Source of the DNA: Pseudomonadota bacterium
Lineage (GTDB): Bacteria; Pseudomonadota; Gammaproteobacteria; Steroidobacterales; Steroidobacteraceae
Direction: 5' to 3'
Assembly: GCA_023391335.1 (NCBI GenBank)
Contig: JAEWBG010000002.1
Span: 1 to 33,235 of the forward strand
Length of the DNA stretch: 33,235 nt
The position numbers and the translations under genes are program-made. Of this stretch, positions 16,239 through 23,606 are shown one piece after another; within the stretch, counting starts at the first letter, position 1, and each line of letters begins with the position of its first letter. Below the pieces are notes generated by a model that did no database searches, was not told the origin of the DNA, and was given only the letters and a program-made list of their open reading frames with translations.

Positions 16239-16444
16239 GGCACGCTCCGCCGTTGATCGCGAGCGCCAAGGATACCGGTTGCCCCTTACCGACTAAAGAC
16301 ACACGATCTGTCCAGCGCTGTTGAGTCCGAGAGCGCACTACATCGATGCATTTCTCGACAGAGCCACGGGTGTGGAATTCCCCGATGTGCGGTTCCAAAG
16401 GCGGCAATCTTCTTCTTTGACTTGATCAGGCCTACCATCGCGCC

Positions 16445-17443
16445 ATGAAACCCACGCGCCTCGTGCACGCCGCACTACTCCTCGCCGCCGGACTTCCGGT
16501 TTGCGCTCACGCCGAATGGATGAAGCGTATCGAAGACGGGATCATGGGGACTCGAATCGTCGTCGAACTCTGGAGCGACGACCCGGCCAAAGGAAATGCG
16601 GCAATCGACGCGGTGATCGATGAGATGCACCGAGTCGATGAAGACATGAGCACGTACAAGCCAACGAGCGAACTTTCGCAAGTCAATGCGCATGCCGCCG
16701 ATGAGCCGGTCAAAGTCAGCCCTGAGCTGTTTCAGCTGCTGCAAACGTCGCTCGAATATTCCAAGATCACCGACGGTGCATTCGACATCACGTATGCGAG
16801 CGTCGGTTATCTCTACGACTTTCATAAGCACATCCATCCGACTGACGCTCAAATTGCCGCAGCACTGCCCGGCATCAACTACCGCCATGTCATCCTCGAT
16901 GCAGCTACCAGCACCGTTCGGTTCGCAAAGCCCGGGGTGCGAATCGATCTAGGTGGAATCGGCAAAGGTCATGCAGTGGATCGTGGCATCGCCCTGTTAC
17001 AGGGACGCGGGTTCGATCGGGCATTGGTCACAGCAGGAGGCGACAGTCGCATCATCGGCGATCGCTTCGGTAAGCCCTGGATCGTCGCGATTCAGCACCC
17101 GGACCACAAAGACCAGGTGATCATGCGCATCCCGCTCGTCGATACGGCCATTTCGACATCGGGCGATTACGAGCGCTACTTCGAAGAGAATGGCGTGCGC
17201 TACCACCACATCATCGATCCGCACACGGGTCATTCCGCGAGCAAAGTACGCAGCGCTACAGTGATTGCACCCGTCGCGACAAGGACAGACGGCTTATCCA
17301 AAACAGCATTCGTTCTCGGTCCTGAAAAGGCCATCGAGATCTACAACCGCTTACCCGATGTCGATGCGATCTTGGTCGATCCTCAAGGCAAGGTGTACTA
17401 CACGAAGGGACTCGAGGATCCGAGTGCGGCGAAGCCGCAGTGA
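16445..17443 (+). CDS. Periplasmic FAD:protein FMN transferase (ApbE family)
   Basis: A 332-residue ApbE-family protein. These enzymes cleave FAD and attach FMN to Thr/Ser of target flavoproteins such as NqrB/C or RnfG/D. A signal peptide (MKPTRLVHAALLLAAGLPVC, cleavage after AHA) points to the periplasm; it lacks the ApbE lipobox, so the protein is probably soluble. Family motifs visible are IMGTRIVVELW, DLGGIGKGHAVD (about 173-184), TAGGDSRIIG, and STSGDYERYF followed by HHIIDPHTGH (about 235-265). No flavoprotein target gene lies nearby, so the partner is unknown. The TGA stop starts a TGATGAGG repeat arm. Confidence 0.88.
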   Translation: MKPTRLVHAALLLAAGLPVCAHAEWMKRIEDGIMGTRIVVELWSDDPAKGNAAIDAVIDEMHRVDEDMSTYKPTSELSQVNAHAADEPVKVSPELFQLLQTSLEYSKITDGAFDITYASVGYLYDFHKHIHPTDAQIAAALPGINYRHVILDAATSTVRFAKPGVRIDLGGIGKGHAVDRGIALLQGRGFDRALVTAGGDSRIIGDRFGKPWIVAIQHPDHKDQVIMRIPLVDTAISTSGDYERYFEENGVRYHHIIDPHTGHSASKVRSATVIAPVATRTDGLSKTAFVLGPEKAIEIYNRLPDVDAILVDPQGKVYYTKGLEDPSAAKPQ

Positions 17444-17680
17444 TGAGGTGATGAAGTGAGAGCGCTCCGCGCGTGAGGAGTGAAACTCGCCATTGAATTC
17501 GCGCCTGCAGTTTCGCTGGGCGATTTGATTCGCGAACTAGTTCGTCTATGCCACGCGTGAGGGTTCCTCCGGTGGGACGATTGTGGAGCACTGATGCGAG
17601 ATGAAAGGCAGTCGGATATTCGCGTCTGGTGAGCGGCGATGTTCACGCGCGCAGCGCTCTCACCTCATCACTGCATCACC
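17440..17680. repeat. Inverted-arm repeat (GTGATGAAG units) between apbE and rplQ
   Basis: Left arm (about 17440-17478) contains GTGATGAAGTGAGAGCGCTC followed by CGCGCGTGAG. Right arm (about 17641-17680) is its reverse complement with a few mismatches over more than 30 bases. The left arm begins at the apbE stop codon, and the right arm abuts the rplQ terminator. The 165-bp core contains no evident gene. Confidence 0.85.
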
Positions 17681-17716
17681 AAAAAAGAAACCGGGCTTTC
17701 GCCCGGTTTCTTTTTT
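17681..17716. terminator. Strong bidirectional rho-independent terminator at the end of the ribosomal cluster
   Basis: AAAAAAGAAACCGGGC (17681-17696), loop TTTC, and the exact complement GCCCGGTTTCTTTTTT (17701-17716) form a 16-bp stem with A- and T-tracts on both sides. It begins 2 nt past the rplQ stop and would end transcription of the alpha operon, and also of apbE from the other side. Confidence 0.95.
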
Positions 17717-17718
17717 AC

Positions 17719-18321
17719 TCACTTTGCTGACTTTTTCTTGGCTGCAGCTTTCTTCTTCGGCGCCGCAGTTTTCTTCGCGGCCTTAGTTTCCGCCTTTTCC
17801 TTCTTCGCGGCCGCCTTCGTTTCCGCCTTAGCCTTCTTAGCAGCCTTTTCCTCGGCGCTCTTTACAGTCTTCTTTTTCGGCGAAGACTTCTTGGCAGCAG
17901 CCTTCTTCTTAGGCGCGCGTTCGGCAGCAGCTTCTTCCGTTGCACCAGCGCCGGCTTCAGCACCCGGGCGATCCACCAACTGCATCAGTGCCATGGGAGC
18001 CGAATCGCCAGGACGAACGTCCATGCGCAGGATGCGTGTATAGCCGCCTGGACGTGTCTTGAAACGGGGTCCGAGGTCCTCGAACAGCTTCAGGACGACT
18101 TCTGCATCGCGCAGCTGTGAGAATGCACGGCGACGATTTGCATCGCTGTCATCCTTGCCCAACGTGATGAGCGGTTCGACAACTCGGCGCAGCTCTTTCG
18201 CCTTCGGCACCGTGGTGCGAATGGTCTCGTGTCGGAGCAGCGAGGCGGCCATGTTTCGAAGCATCGCAGCGCGATGCGGAGCGTTGCGGCTCAGTTGCCG
18301 ACCGGAGAGTTGGTGACGCAT
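17719..18321 (-). CDS. rplQ: 50S ribosomal protein L17 with long basic C-terminal tail
   Basis: L17 binds 23S rRNA near the exit side of the 50S subunit. The first 120 residues (MRHQLSGRQLSRNAPHRAAM...) are ordinary L17. The protein is 200 residues long against 127 in E. coli: the extra 75 or so form an Ala/Lys/Glu tail with KKKAAAKK, KKAKAETKAAAKKEKAETKA and AAPKKKAAAKKK, resembling histone H1-like tails. No Shine-Dalgarno is present: ATG 18319-18321 follows a run of eight A residues that joins a spacer repeat. It is the last gene of the alpha operon. Confidence 0.96.
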   Translation of the reverse strand: MRHQLSGRQLSRNAPHRAAMLRNMAASLLRHETIRTTVPKAKELRRVVEPLITLGKDDSDANRRRAFSQLRDAEVVLKLFEDLGPRFKTRPGGYTRILRMDVRPGDSAPMALMQLVDRPGAEAGAGATEEAAAERAPKKKAAAKKSSPKKKTVKSAEEKAAKKAKAETKAAAKKEKAETKAAKKTAAPKKKAAAKKKSAK

Positions 18322-18328
18322 TTTTTTT

Positions 18329-18400
18329 CAGTGACCAGTGACTAGTGAATAGTGATTAGGCGAACGTCTGGGTTCGAAGCTCTAATCGCTAACCGCTTCT
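18329..18400. repeat. Spacer repeat between rpoA and rplQ (GTGACTA units)
   Basis: Reading with the transcript, the rpoA stop is followed at once by AGAAGCGGTTAGCGATTAGA (plus 18380-18400). Ahead of rplQ lies the opposing CTAATCACTATTCACTAGTC-type array (plus 18329-18360, GTGACCAGTGACTAGTGAAT...). Pairing is limited to about 9 bp (CGATTAG/CTAATCA), but units and position match the other elements. Confidence 0.65.
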
Positions 18401-19405
18401 TTAAATCAAATCCCGATCGTCGTCGCGCTTCAGGCTGACCGGCGGCCAGTTATCCAAGCGCATGCCGAGCGACAGACCGTGGCTCTCGAGCACTTCCTTG
18501 ATCTCGGTGAGCGACTTCTTGCCGAGGTTCGGAGTGCGAAGCAGCTCGACTTCGGTGCGCTGAACGAGATCGCCGATGTAATGGATGTTCTCGGCCTTCA
18601 AGCAGTTCGCGCTGCGAACCGTAAGCTCGAGTTCATCCACTGGACGCAACAGGATCGGATCGAACTGCTGTTCGGCTGCCTTCGAGGCACCTTCATCCTG
18701 ACCTTGCAGATCGACGAATACCGACAGCTGATCCTTCAGGATTGCGCCGGCACGGCGGATCGCTTCTTCAGCATCGATCGTGCCGTTGGTTTCGATGTCG
18801 AGAATCAACTTGTCGAGGTTGGTACGCTGCTCAACGCGAGCGCTCTCGACCGTATACGTAACTCGGCGGATAGGGCTGAACGACGCATCGAGCTGCAAGC
18901 GACCGATTGGCCCGCTGCTCTCTTCGAATGTCGCACGCTGCACTGCCGGGCGATACCCACGGCCGCGCTCGACTTTGAGCGTCATGTTCAACTCGCCAGC
19001 CTTCGTCAGATTGGCAATCACGAGATCGCTATTCAGCACTTCGACGTCATGGTCGAGCTGGATGTCGCCTGCGGTTACAGGGCCTGGGCCCTTCTTGTGC
19101 AGACGCAGCTCGGTCTCTTCCCGTGCATTCAGACGGATCGCGACTTGCTTGAGGTTGAGCAAAATATCGACGACGTCTTCTTGGACGCCCTCGATGCTCG
19201 TGTACTCGTGCAGAACGCCATCGATCTCTGCCTCGGTGATCGCACACCCGGGCATAGAAGAGAGCAGCACGCGTCGCAACGCATTACCCAACGTATGACC
19301 GAAACCACGTTCGAAAGGCTCAATCACGACCTTCGCTTGACGCGTGCTCGTGGGAGTGACCTTAACGACGCGAGGCTTCAGGAATTCGCCAACGGATGCC
19401 TGCAT
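18401..19405 (-). CDS. rpoA: RNA polymerase alpha subunit
   Basis: A 334-residue alpha subunit (E. coli 329). The N-terminal assembly domain (about 1-235) contains the conserved FERGFGHTLGNALRRVLLSS. A flexible linker leads to the C-terminal domain (about 250-320) with VRSANCLKAENIHYIGDLVQ and LLRTPNLGKKSLTEIKEVL, which contacts UP elements and activators. It sits between rpsD and rplQ, the standard alpha-operon position. The 141-bp spacer towards rpsD carries three tetraloop hairpins. Confidence 0.98.
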   Translation of the reverse strand: MQASVGEFLKPRVVKVTPTSTRQAKVVIEPFERGFGHTLGNALRRVLLSSMPGCAITEAEIDGVLHEYTSIEGVQEDVVDILLNLKQVAIRLNAREETELRLHKKGPGPVTAGDIQLDHDVEVLNSDLVIANLTKAGELNMTLKVERGRGYRPAVQRATFEESSGPIGRLQLDASFSPIRRVTYTVESARVEQRTNLDKLILDIETNGTIDAEEAIRRAGAILKDQLSVFVDLQGQDEGASKAAEQQFDPILLRPVDELELTVRSANCLKAENIHYIGDLVQRTEVELLRTPNLGKKSLTEIKEVLESHGLSLGMRLDNWPPVSLKRDDDRDLI

Positions 19406-19476
19406 GGACCATTCACCTGCTTGTGTGCCGTAACGGCTATCGCACCCAACAACGGGCGCGAACGAAACTTAAAGAC

Positions 19477-19541
19477 GACGAGCCCGAAGGCCCGTCCACG
19501 CGAGCCCAAAAGGGCTCTGTTCATCGTGAGCCCGATGGCTC
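19477..19541 (-). promoter_or_regulatory. Three tandem tetraloop hairpins in the rpsD-rpoA spacer
   Basis: Three consecutive small stem-loops follow the rpsD stop in the transcript: GAGCC-atcg-GGCTC (plus 19528-19541), GAGCCC-tttt-GGGCTC (19502-19517) and GACGGGCC-ttcg-GGCTCGTC (19477-19496). The last has 8 pairs including one G-U and a UUCG loop. None is followed by a U-tract, so processing, stabilisation or attenuation is more likely than simple termination. Confidence 0.65.
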
Positions 19542-19546
19542 AACGA

Positions 19547-20170
19547 TTACTTCGAATACAATTCGACGACGAGGTTTTCGTTGATATCCGGGAGGATCTC
19601 GTCGCGATCTGGAACCTGCTTGAAGGTGCCGGAGAACTTCTTCTCATCCACTTCGACCCAGCCCGGAAATCCGACCTGCGACTTAATTTGCAACGCAGTC
19701 TGAATGCGTAGTTGCTTCTGGGCACTTTCGCGCACTGCGACGACATCGCCCGCTTCGCACTGATACGACGGAATGCTGACAATCTGGCCGTTCACAGTGA
19801 TGGCTTTGTGGCTCACGAGCTGACGCGCTTCGTTGCGCGTAGCGGCGAAACCCATACGATAGACGACGTTATCCAATCGGCCTTCGAGCATCTGCAACAG
19901 CGTGGTGCCTGTCGAACCCGGACGACCGGATGCTTTGATGTAGTAATTGCGGAACTGACGCTCAAGCACGCCGTACATACGGCGCAGTTTCTGCTTCTCG
20001 CGCAACTGCAAGCCGTAATCGGACAAACGGCCTTTGCGCTCACCCTTAATGCCGCCCGGCGGCACTTCGAGCTTGCATTTGGACTCGAGCGGCTTCACGC
20101 CACTCTTCAAGAACAAGTCGGTGCCTTCGCGACGCGACAACTTGCACTTGGGACCTAGATAACGAGCCAT
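19547..20170 (-). CDS. rpsD: 30S ribosomal protein S4
   Basis: Primary 16S rRNA-binding protein (207 residues; E. coli 206). MARYLGPKCKLSRREGTDLF and the S4 domain around RLDNVVYRMGFAATRNEARQ identify it. Two N-terminal cysteines (C9, C32) remain, but the full zinc-binding set of some bacterial S4 forms is not present. In E. coli S4 represses the alpha operon by binding the rpsM leader. A good GAGGAAG precedes the ATG. Confidence 0.98.
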   Translation of the reverse strand: MARYLGPKCKLSRREGTDLFLKSGVKPLESKCKLEVPPGGIKGERKGRLSDYGLQLREKQKLRRMYGVLERQFRNYYIKASGRPGSTGTTLLQMLEGRLDNVVYRMGFAATRNEARQLVSHKAITVNGQIVSIPSYQCEAGDVVAVRESAQKQLRIQTALQIKSQVGFPGWVEVDEKKFSGTFKQVPDRDEILPDINENLVVELYSK

Positions 20171-20275
20171 GAAACTTCCTCGCCTTGGGTTTTCTCAACG
20201 CGTCGATCGCATCGAGAACGTCAGGGGCGTTAATTCAAAACTATCGAAATTCGTGCACTTCCCGACCAAGCGCGA

Positions 20276-20692
20276 TTAGACGCGACGCTTCTTCGGAGGA
20301 CGGCAACCGTTGTGCGGAATCGGAGTCACATCGGAGATGTTGGTGATCTTCAGCCCGCATGCGTTCAATGCACGCACTGCCGATTCGCGACCTGGGCCTG
20401 GGCCCTTCACGCGCACCTCCACCATCTTGACGCCATGTTCTTGGGCAGCGTTGCCGGCCTTCTCTGCCGCGACCTGAGCCGCAAACGGCGTGCTCTTGCG
20501 CGATCCACGGAACCCACAACCACCGGACGTCGCCCATGAGAGCGTGTTGCCCTGTCGATCGGTGATCGTGATGATCGTGTTATTGAACGATGCATGCACG
20601 TGCGCGATCGCATCGGTGACATGCTTTTTGACCTTCTTGCGACCTTTCGTGCCGCCACCCGCCGCACCTTGACCCTGTTTCTGCTCAGCCAT
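20276..20692 (-). CDS. rpsK: 30S ribosomal protein S11
   Basis: A 138-residue S11 (E. coli 129). It forms part of the platform and contacts the mRNA exit path with S7 and S18. The core HVHASFNNTIITITDRQGN and the C-terminal ITNISDVTPIPHNGCRPPKKRRV are canonical. An N-terminal extension (MAEQKQGQGAAGGGTKGRKK) is slightly longer and Gly-rich. The start lies next to a hairpin-forming repeat that fills the spacer from rpsM, leaving only a weak GTAGAG as ribosome binding site. Confidence 0.97.
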   Translation of the reverse strand: MAEQKQGQGAAGGGTKGRKKVKKHVTDAIAHVHASFNNTIITITDRQGNTLSWATSGGCGFRGSRKSTPFAAQVAAEKAGNAAQEHGVKMVEVRVKGPGPGRESAVRALNACGLKITNISDVTPIPHNGCRPPKKRRV

Positions 20693-20707
20693 GTGTCTCT
20701 ACTATCC

Positions 20708-20787
20708 AGTGACTAGTGACTAGTGATTAGTGACTAGAAATTCGATTCGCTTTCCTGACTAGTCACTATCCGCGAGTCACTAGTCAC
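20708..20787. repeat. Inverted-arm repeat (GTGACTA units) between rpsM and rpsK
   Basis: Left arm 20708-20737 (AGTGACTAGTGACTAGTGAT...) and right arm 20759-20787 pair over 29 bases. Mismatches are confined to one central 7-mer (AGTGATT against CGCGGAT). The loop holds GCGAATCGAATTTC (read with the transcript), closely related to GGCGAATCGAATCGCC in the secY-rpmJ spacer. The element begins 7 nt after the rpsM stop. Confidence 0.9.
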
Positions 20788-20794
20788 CTATTCT

Positions 20795-21175
20795 TTACGC
20801 TTTGCCCGGAGGTGCGTTGGTCTTCACTGCAGCCTTACGCGGACCCTTGCGAGTACGAGCGTTGGTGCGAGTACGCTGGCCGCGCAGCGGCAAGCCGCGA
20901 CGGTGACGAATTCCGCGATAGCAGCCAAGGTCCATCAGTCGCTTGATGTTCATGGACACTTCGCGACGCAGGTCGCCTTCCACAGACAGTTTGGCAATCT
21001 GCGAACGCAGAGCAGCGACTTCTGGATCAGTCAGATCCTTCACTAAAGTAGTCGGCTTCACGCCAGCGCCTTCGCAGGCCTTCTTAGCCTGTGTGCGTCC
21101 GACGCCGAAAATGGAGGTCAACCCCACCACGACGTGCTTGTTCATCGGTATGTTGATACCGGCGATACGGGCCAT
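20795..21175 (-). CDS. rpsM: 30S ribosomal protein S13
   Basis: S13 sits in the 30S head and forms intersubunit bridges B1a/b. MARIAGINIPMNKHVVVGLT and RGIRHRRGLPLRGQRTRTNARTRKGPRK are canonical. The 126 residues (E. coli 118) include a small C-terminal extension (AAVKTNAPPGKA). ATG 21173-21175 has a GGGGAG about 9 nt upstream; an in-frame GTG three codons earlier is rejected. It is the first gene of the alpha operon after rpmJ. Confidence 0.98.
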   Translation of the reverse strand: MARIAGINIPMNKHVVVGLTSIFGVGRTQAKKACEGAGVKPTTLVKDLTDPEVAALRSQIAKLSVEGDLRREVSMNIKRLMDLGCYRGIRHRRGLPLRGQRTRTNARTRKGPRKAAVKTNAPPGKA

Positions 21176-21257
21176 TACGAGCACTCCCCGCGATAAAAAG
21201 CGCGGAACTTTAAACCCAAAATGTTAGTAAATCAATGCAGTTAGCGATGCGACGCGA
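21176..21257 (-). promoter_or_regulatory. rpsM leader, possible S4-responsive site
   Basis: The 82-nt spacer between rpmJ and rpsM is AT-richer than its surroundings and contains CCGCG-ctttttat-CGCGG (plus 21188-21205). The right strand of this stem runs directly into the GGGGAG Shine-Dalgarno of rpsM, so folding would affect translation. In E. coli S4 binds a pseudoknot at this position; the equivalence here is inferred from location only. Confidence 0.35.
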
Positions 21258-21371
21258 CTAACCCTGGCGCTGCTTGTGGCGAGCGTCAGAGCAAATCACG
21301 TACACCACGCGACGGCGGCGCACGATCTTGCAGTTTTTGCAGATCTTTTTAACCGAAGCACGAACCTTCAT
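21258..21371 (-). CDS. rpmJ: 50S ribosomal protein L36
   Basis: A 37-residue L36 found by reading the minus strand. It begins MKVRASVKKICKNCKIVRRR and ends ICSDARHKQRQG. Zinc ligands of the C-plus form are visible (Cys11, Cys14, Cys27 and His32). A GGGAG lies 6-7 nt before the ATG (21369-21371). It is in the usual place between secY and rpsM. Confidence 0.97.
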   Translation of the reverse strand: MKVRASVKKICKNCKIVRRRRVVYVICSDARHKQRQG

Positions 21372-21414
21372 CTCTCTCTCCCGCGACCGCTCAACGGTTC
21401 GCATCTAACGAGAG

Positions 21415-21505
21415 GGCTAGAGCCTGGAGGCTATCGGCTGGAGCCAGAAAGGGCGATTCGATTCGCCTCTCTGCCGCCAGTCGTCAGTCGCCAGTCCCCA
21501 ACCCT
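21415..21505. repeat. Spacer repeat between secY and rpmJ (GACTGGC and GGCTGGA units)
   Basis: With the transcript, after the secY stop: GACTGGC-GACTGAC-GACTGGC units (plus about 21480-21505). A hairpin CAGAGAGGCGA-atcgaa-TCGCCCTTTCTG follows (about 21444-21472), then a CTCCAGCC/CTCCAGGCT array (about 21415-21443). The two arrays are of different unit types, unlike most elements. The plus-strand stretch GGCTGGAGCCAGAAAGGGC closely matches the arm at the end of uvrA. Confidence 0.75.
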
Positions 21506-21516
21506 GCTCTTAATGT

Positions 21517-22854
21517 CTAACTCGACTTGCCGTACCCGCGCAGATTCGCCTTTTTCATCAAGCCCTCGTACTGATGCGACATCAGATGCGCCGCGACTTG
21601 GGCCTGAAAATCCATGACTACGACCACCATGATCAACAGCGAGGTGCCACCGAAGTAGAAAGGCACGCTAAATCGTGCAATCAGAAACTCGGGCAGCAAA
21701 CAGACGATCGTCACGTACAACGCGCCCCACACCGTCAGACGAGTCAGCACCTTGTCGATGTACTCCGCTGTCTGCTGACCGGGGCGGATGCCCGGAATGA
21801 ACGCGCCGGACTTCTTCAAATTCTCAGCGGTCTCACGCGAATTGAAGACCAGCGCCGTGTAGAAGAAACTGAAGAAAATGATTAAACCGCCATACAGGAT
21901 CATGTGACCTGGCTGGCCTGGCGTAAGCCCAGCCGAAATATTCTGCAACCATGTCCAGCCGTTTGCAGTACCTGACCAGCTCGCAATCGTCGCGGGAAAG
22001 AGCAAGAGGCTCGACGCGAAAATAGGCGGAATCACACCGGACATATTCAGCTTGAACGGCAAATGCGTCGTTTGACCTGCGAATACACGCCGACCCTGTT
22101 GGCGCTTCGCATAATTCACCTGGATACGTCGCTGGCCGCGCTCGACGAACACCACGAACGCAGTCACCGCAACGATCATGATGAAGAGAACGATTCCCAG
22201 CGCTGGATTCAATTCACCCGTGCGGACCAATTCCAGCGTCCCGCCGATTGCCGCAGGTAACCCGGCCACAATACCCGCCAAGATGATCATTGAGATGCCG
22301 TTGCCGAGGCCACGCTCGGTGATCTGCTCGCCCAACCACATCAGGAACATCGTTCCGGCCGTCAGCGTCACGGTCGCGACGAAGACAAAGCGAATTCCCG
22401 GGGCAATGACCACGCCTTGATTCTGGAACGCCAACGCAGCCGAAGAACCTTGCACTGCGGCCAATAGCACCGTTCCGTATCGCGTGTACTGAGTCAGCTT
22501 GCGGCGACCGGACTCGCCTTCTTTCTTGATCGAGGCGAGCTGCGGCAACACGACCGCGAGCATTTGGATAATGATCGATGCCGAGATGTAGGGTGTCACA
22601 CCCAGCGCAAAGATCGACAACCGCTGCAGCGCGCCGCCCGAGAACATATTGAAAATGCCGAGGATCGTTCCCTGGTGCTCTTGGAAGAAGCGCGCCAGTG
22701 CGACAGGATCGATACCAGGCACCGGAATGAAGGTGCCGATTCGATACACGATCAGCGCACCCAATAAAAAGAACAACCGCTGCCGCAATTCTGCGAAGCG
22801 AGTTATCTCTCCAAACGAGGAGAGCGAGGTTTCGGTGACGGGCTTAGTGGCCAT
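21517..22854 (-). CDS. secY: Protein translocase subunit SecY
   Basis: Central channel of the SecYEG translocon (445 residues; E. coli 443). Ten transmembrane helices are evident from the hydrophobic pattern, starting FFLLGALIVYRIGTFIPVPG (TM1). The plug region around GILGIFNMFSGGALQRLSIF-like sequence, the VNYAKRQQGRR loop and the final YEGLMKKANLRGYGKSS match the family. It follows rplO in the spc operon. The start ATG (22852-22854) has AGGA 7 nt upstream. Confidence 0.98.
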   Translation of the reverse strand: MATKPVTETSLSSFGEITRFAELRQRLFFLLGALIVYRIGTFIPVPGIDPVALARFFQEHQGTILGIFNMFSGGALQRLSIFALGVTPYISASIIIQMLAVVLPQLASIKKEGESGRRKLTQYTRYGTVLLAAVQGSSAALAFQNQGVVIAPGIRFVFVATVTLTAGTMFLMWLGEQITERGLGNGISMIILAGIVAGLPAAIGGTLELVRTGELNPALGIVLFIMIVAVTAFVVFVERGQRRIQVNYAKRQQGRRVFAGQTTHLPFKLNMSGVIPPIFASSLLLFPATIASWSGTANGWTWLQNISAGLTPGQPGHMILYGGLIIFFSFFYTALVFNSRETAENLKKSGAFIPGIRPGQQTAEYIDKVLTRLTVWGALYVTIVCLLPEFLIARFSVPFYFGGTSLLIMVVVVMDFQAQVAAHLMSHQYEGLMKKANLRGYGKSS

Positions 22855-22877
22855 TCGAGTCCTGGGCTACTGATCGG

Positions 22878-23327
22878 CTAACCCGAGATCAGGCAAGCCT
22901 CGATCTTGCCGCCGGCAGCTTCGATTGCTGCACGTGCGCCTTTGGTTACGTGCACACCTTTGATCGTGACAGCCTTAGCGACCTCACCAGAAGCGACAAT
23001 GCGAGCACGAAGAGCCTGAGCTGGGACCACATTTGCAGTCTTCAAGGCCTCGAGATCCACAACCGCGGCGTCCACCTTAGCGAGTTCAGACAGCCGGACC
23101 TCTGCGACAGTGGGGGCCACCTTCGAGCGAAAGCCGGTCTTCGGGAGACGGCGCTGCAAAGGCATCTGACCGCCTTCGAACCCTACTTTGTGGTAGCCGC
23201 CCTTACGAGCGCGCTGACCCTTCACACCACGGCCGCAGGTTTTCCCTTGGCCGGCGGACGCACCGCGACCGACGCGAAGGCGAGTCTTTCTGCTGCCCGG
23301 TGCTGGGGCTAGTGTATTGAGCTTCAT
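22878..23327 (-). CDS. rplO: 50S ribosomal protein L15
   Basis: A 149-residue L15 (E. coli 144), a late-assembly 23S rRNA-binding protein. The Gly/Arg-rich N-terminus (KTRLRVGRGASAGQGKTCGR) and the FEGGQMPLQRRLPKTGF motif are typical. ATG 23325-23327 is preferred over a TTG two codons earlier. It is followed closely by secY. Confidence 0.97.
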   Translation of the reverse strand: MKLNTLAPAPGSRKTRLRVGRGASAGQGKTCGRGVKGQRARKGGYHKVGFEGGQMPLQRRLPKTGFRSKVAPTVAEVRLSELAKVDAAVVDLEALKTANVVPAQALRARIVASGEVAKAVTIKGVHVTKGARAAIEAAGGKIEACLISG

Positions 23328-23344
23328 AATCAATCCCGAGTTGC

Positions 23345-23410
23345 TCAGTTGACTGTTGTGAGTTGAGGGCCAGAAGGCTTCCGCCAGCTAACCACCTTAG
23401 ACAGTCAACC
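23345..23410. repeat. Short inverted repeat (GTTGACT units) between rpmD and rplO
   Basis: GTTGACTGT (23348-23356) and ACAGTCAAC (23401-23409) are exact reverse complements. The second begins directly after the rpmD stop codon (23411-23413). CAGTTGACTGTTGTGAGTTG shows the 7-nt-like unit. The smallest clear example of the spacer family. Confidence 0.65.
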
Positions 23411-23602
23411 CTATTCTTCCACCTTCAGCAGGTGGTTAGAGGCGCGGATCATCCCGCGAATCTCTGGCGTGTCAGCGACAACTTTGCTGTCGCGGATACG
23501 ACGCAGACCCAAACCGCGCACGGTTGCGCGATGGCTCTTCAATTGTCCGTAGACGCTCTTCACGAGCGTGACCTTGATGGTCTTGGCTTTTTCGTTTGCC
23601 AT
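23411..23602 (-). CDS. rpmD: 50S ribosomal protein L30
   Basis: A 63-residue L30 (E. coli 59). KTIKVTLVKSVYGQLKSHRA and VRGLGLRRIRDSKVVADTPE are canonical, ending in NHLLKVEE. It lies 4 nt after rpsE, so translation is likely coupled. Confidence 0.97.
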   Translation of the reverse strand: MANEKAKTIKVTLVKSVYGQLKSHRATVRGLGLRRIRDSKVVADTPEIRGMIRASNHLLKVEE

Positions 23603-23606
23603 GGCA

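Noticed and set aside
16239..16444. Small minus-strand frame and possible promoter in the sthA/apbE spacer
   Set aside because: The frame overlaps sthA and lacks a binding site; a TTGACT word before apbE has no -10 box at proper spacing.
18479..19711. 410-codon plus-strand frame opposite rpoA
   Set aside because: Antisense shadow of rpoA and the end of rpsD; no family resemblance.
20700..20790. CRISPR-like array
   Set aside because: Repeats are contiguous 7-mers without unique spacers of even length and no cas gene is nearby; the structure is an inverted-arm hairpin.
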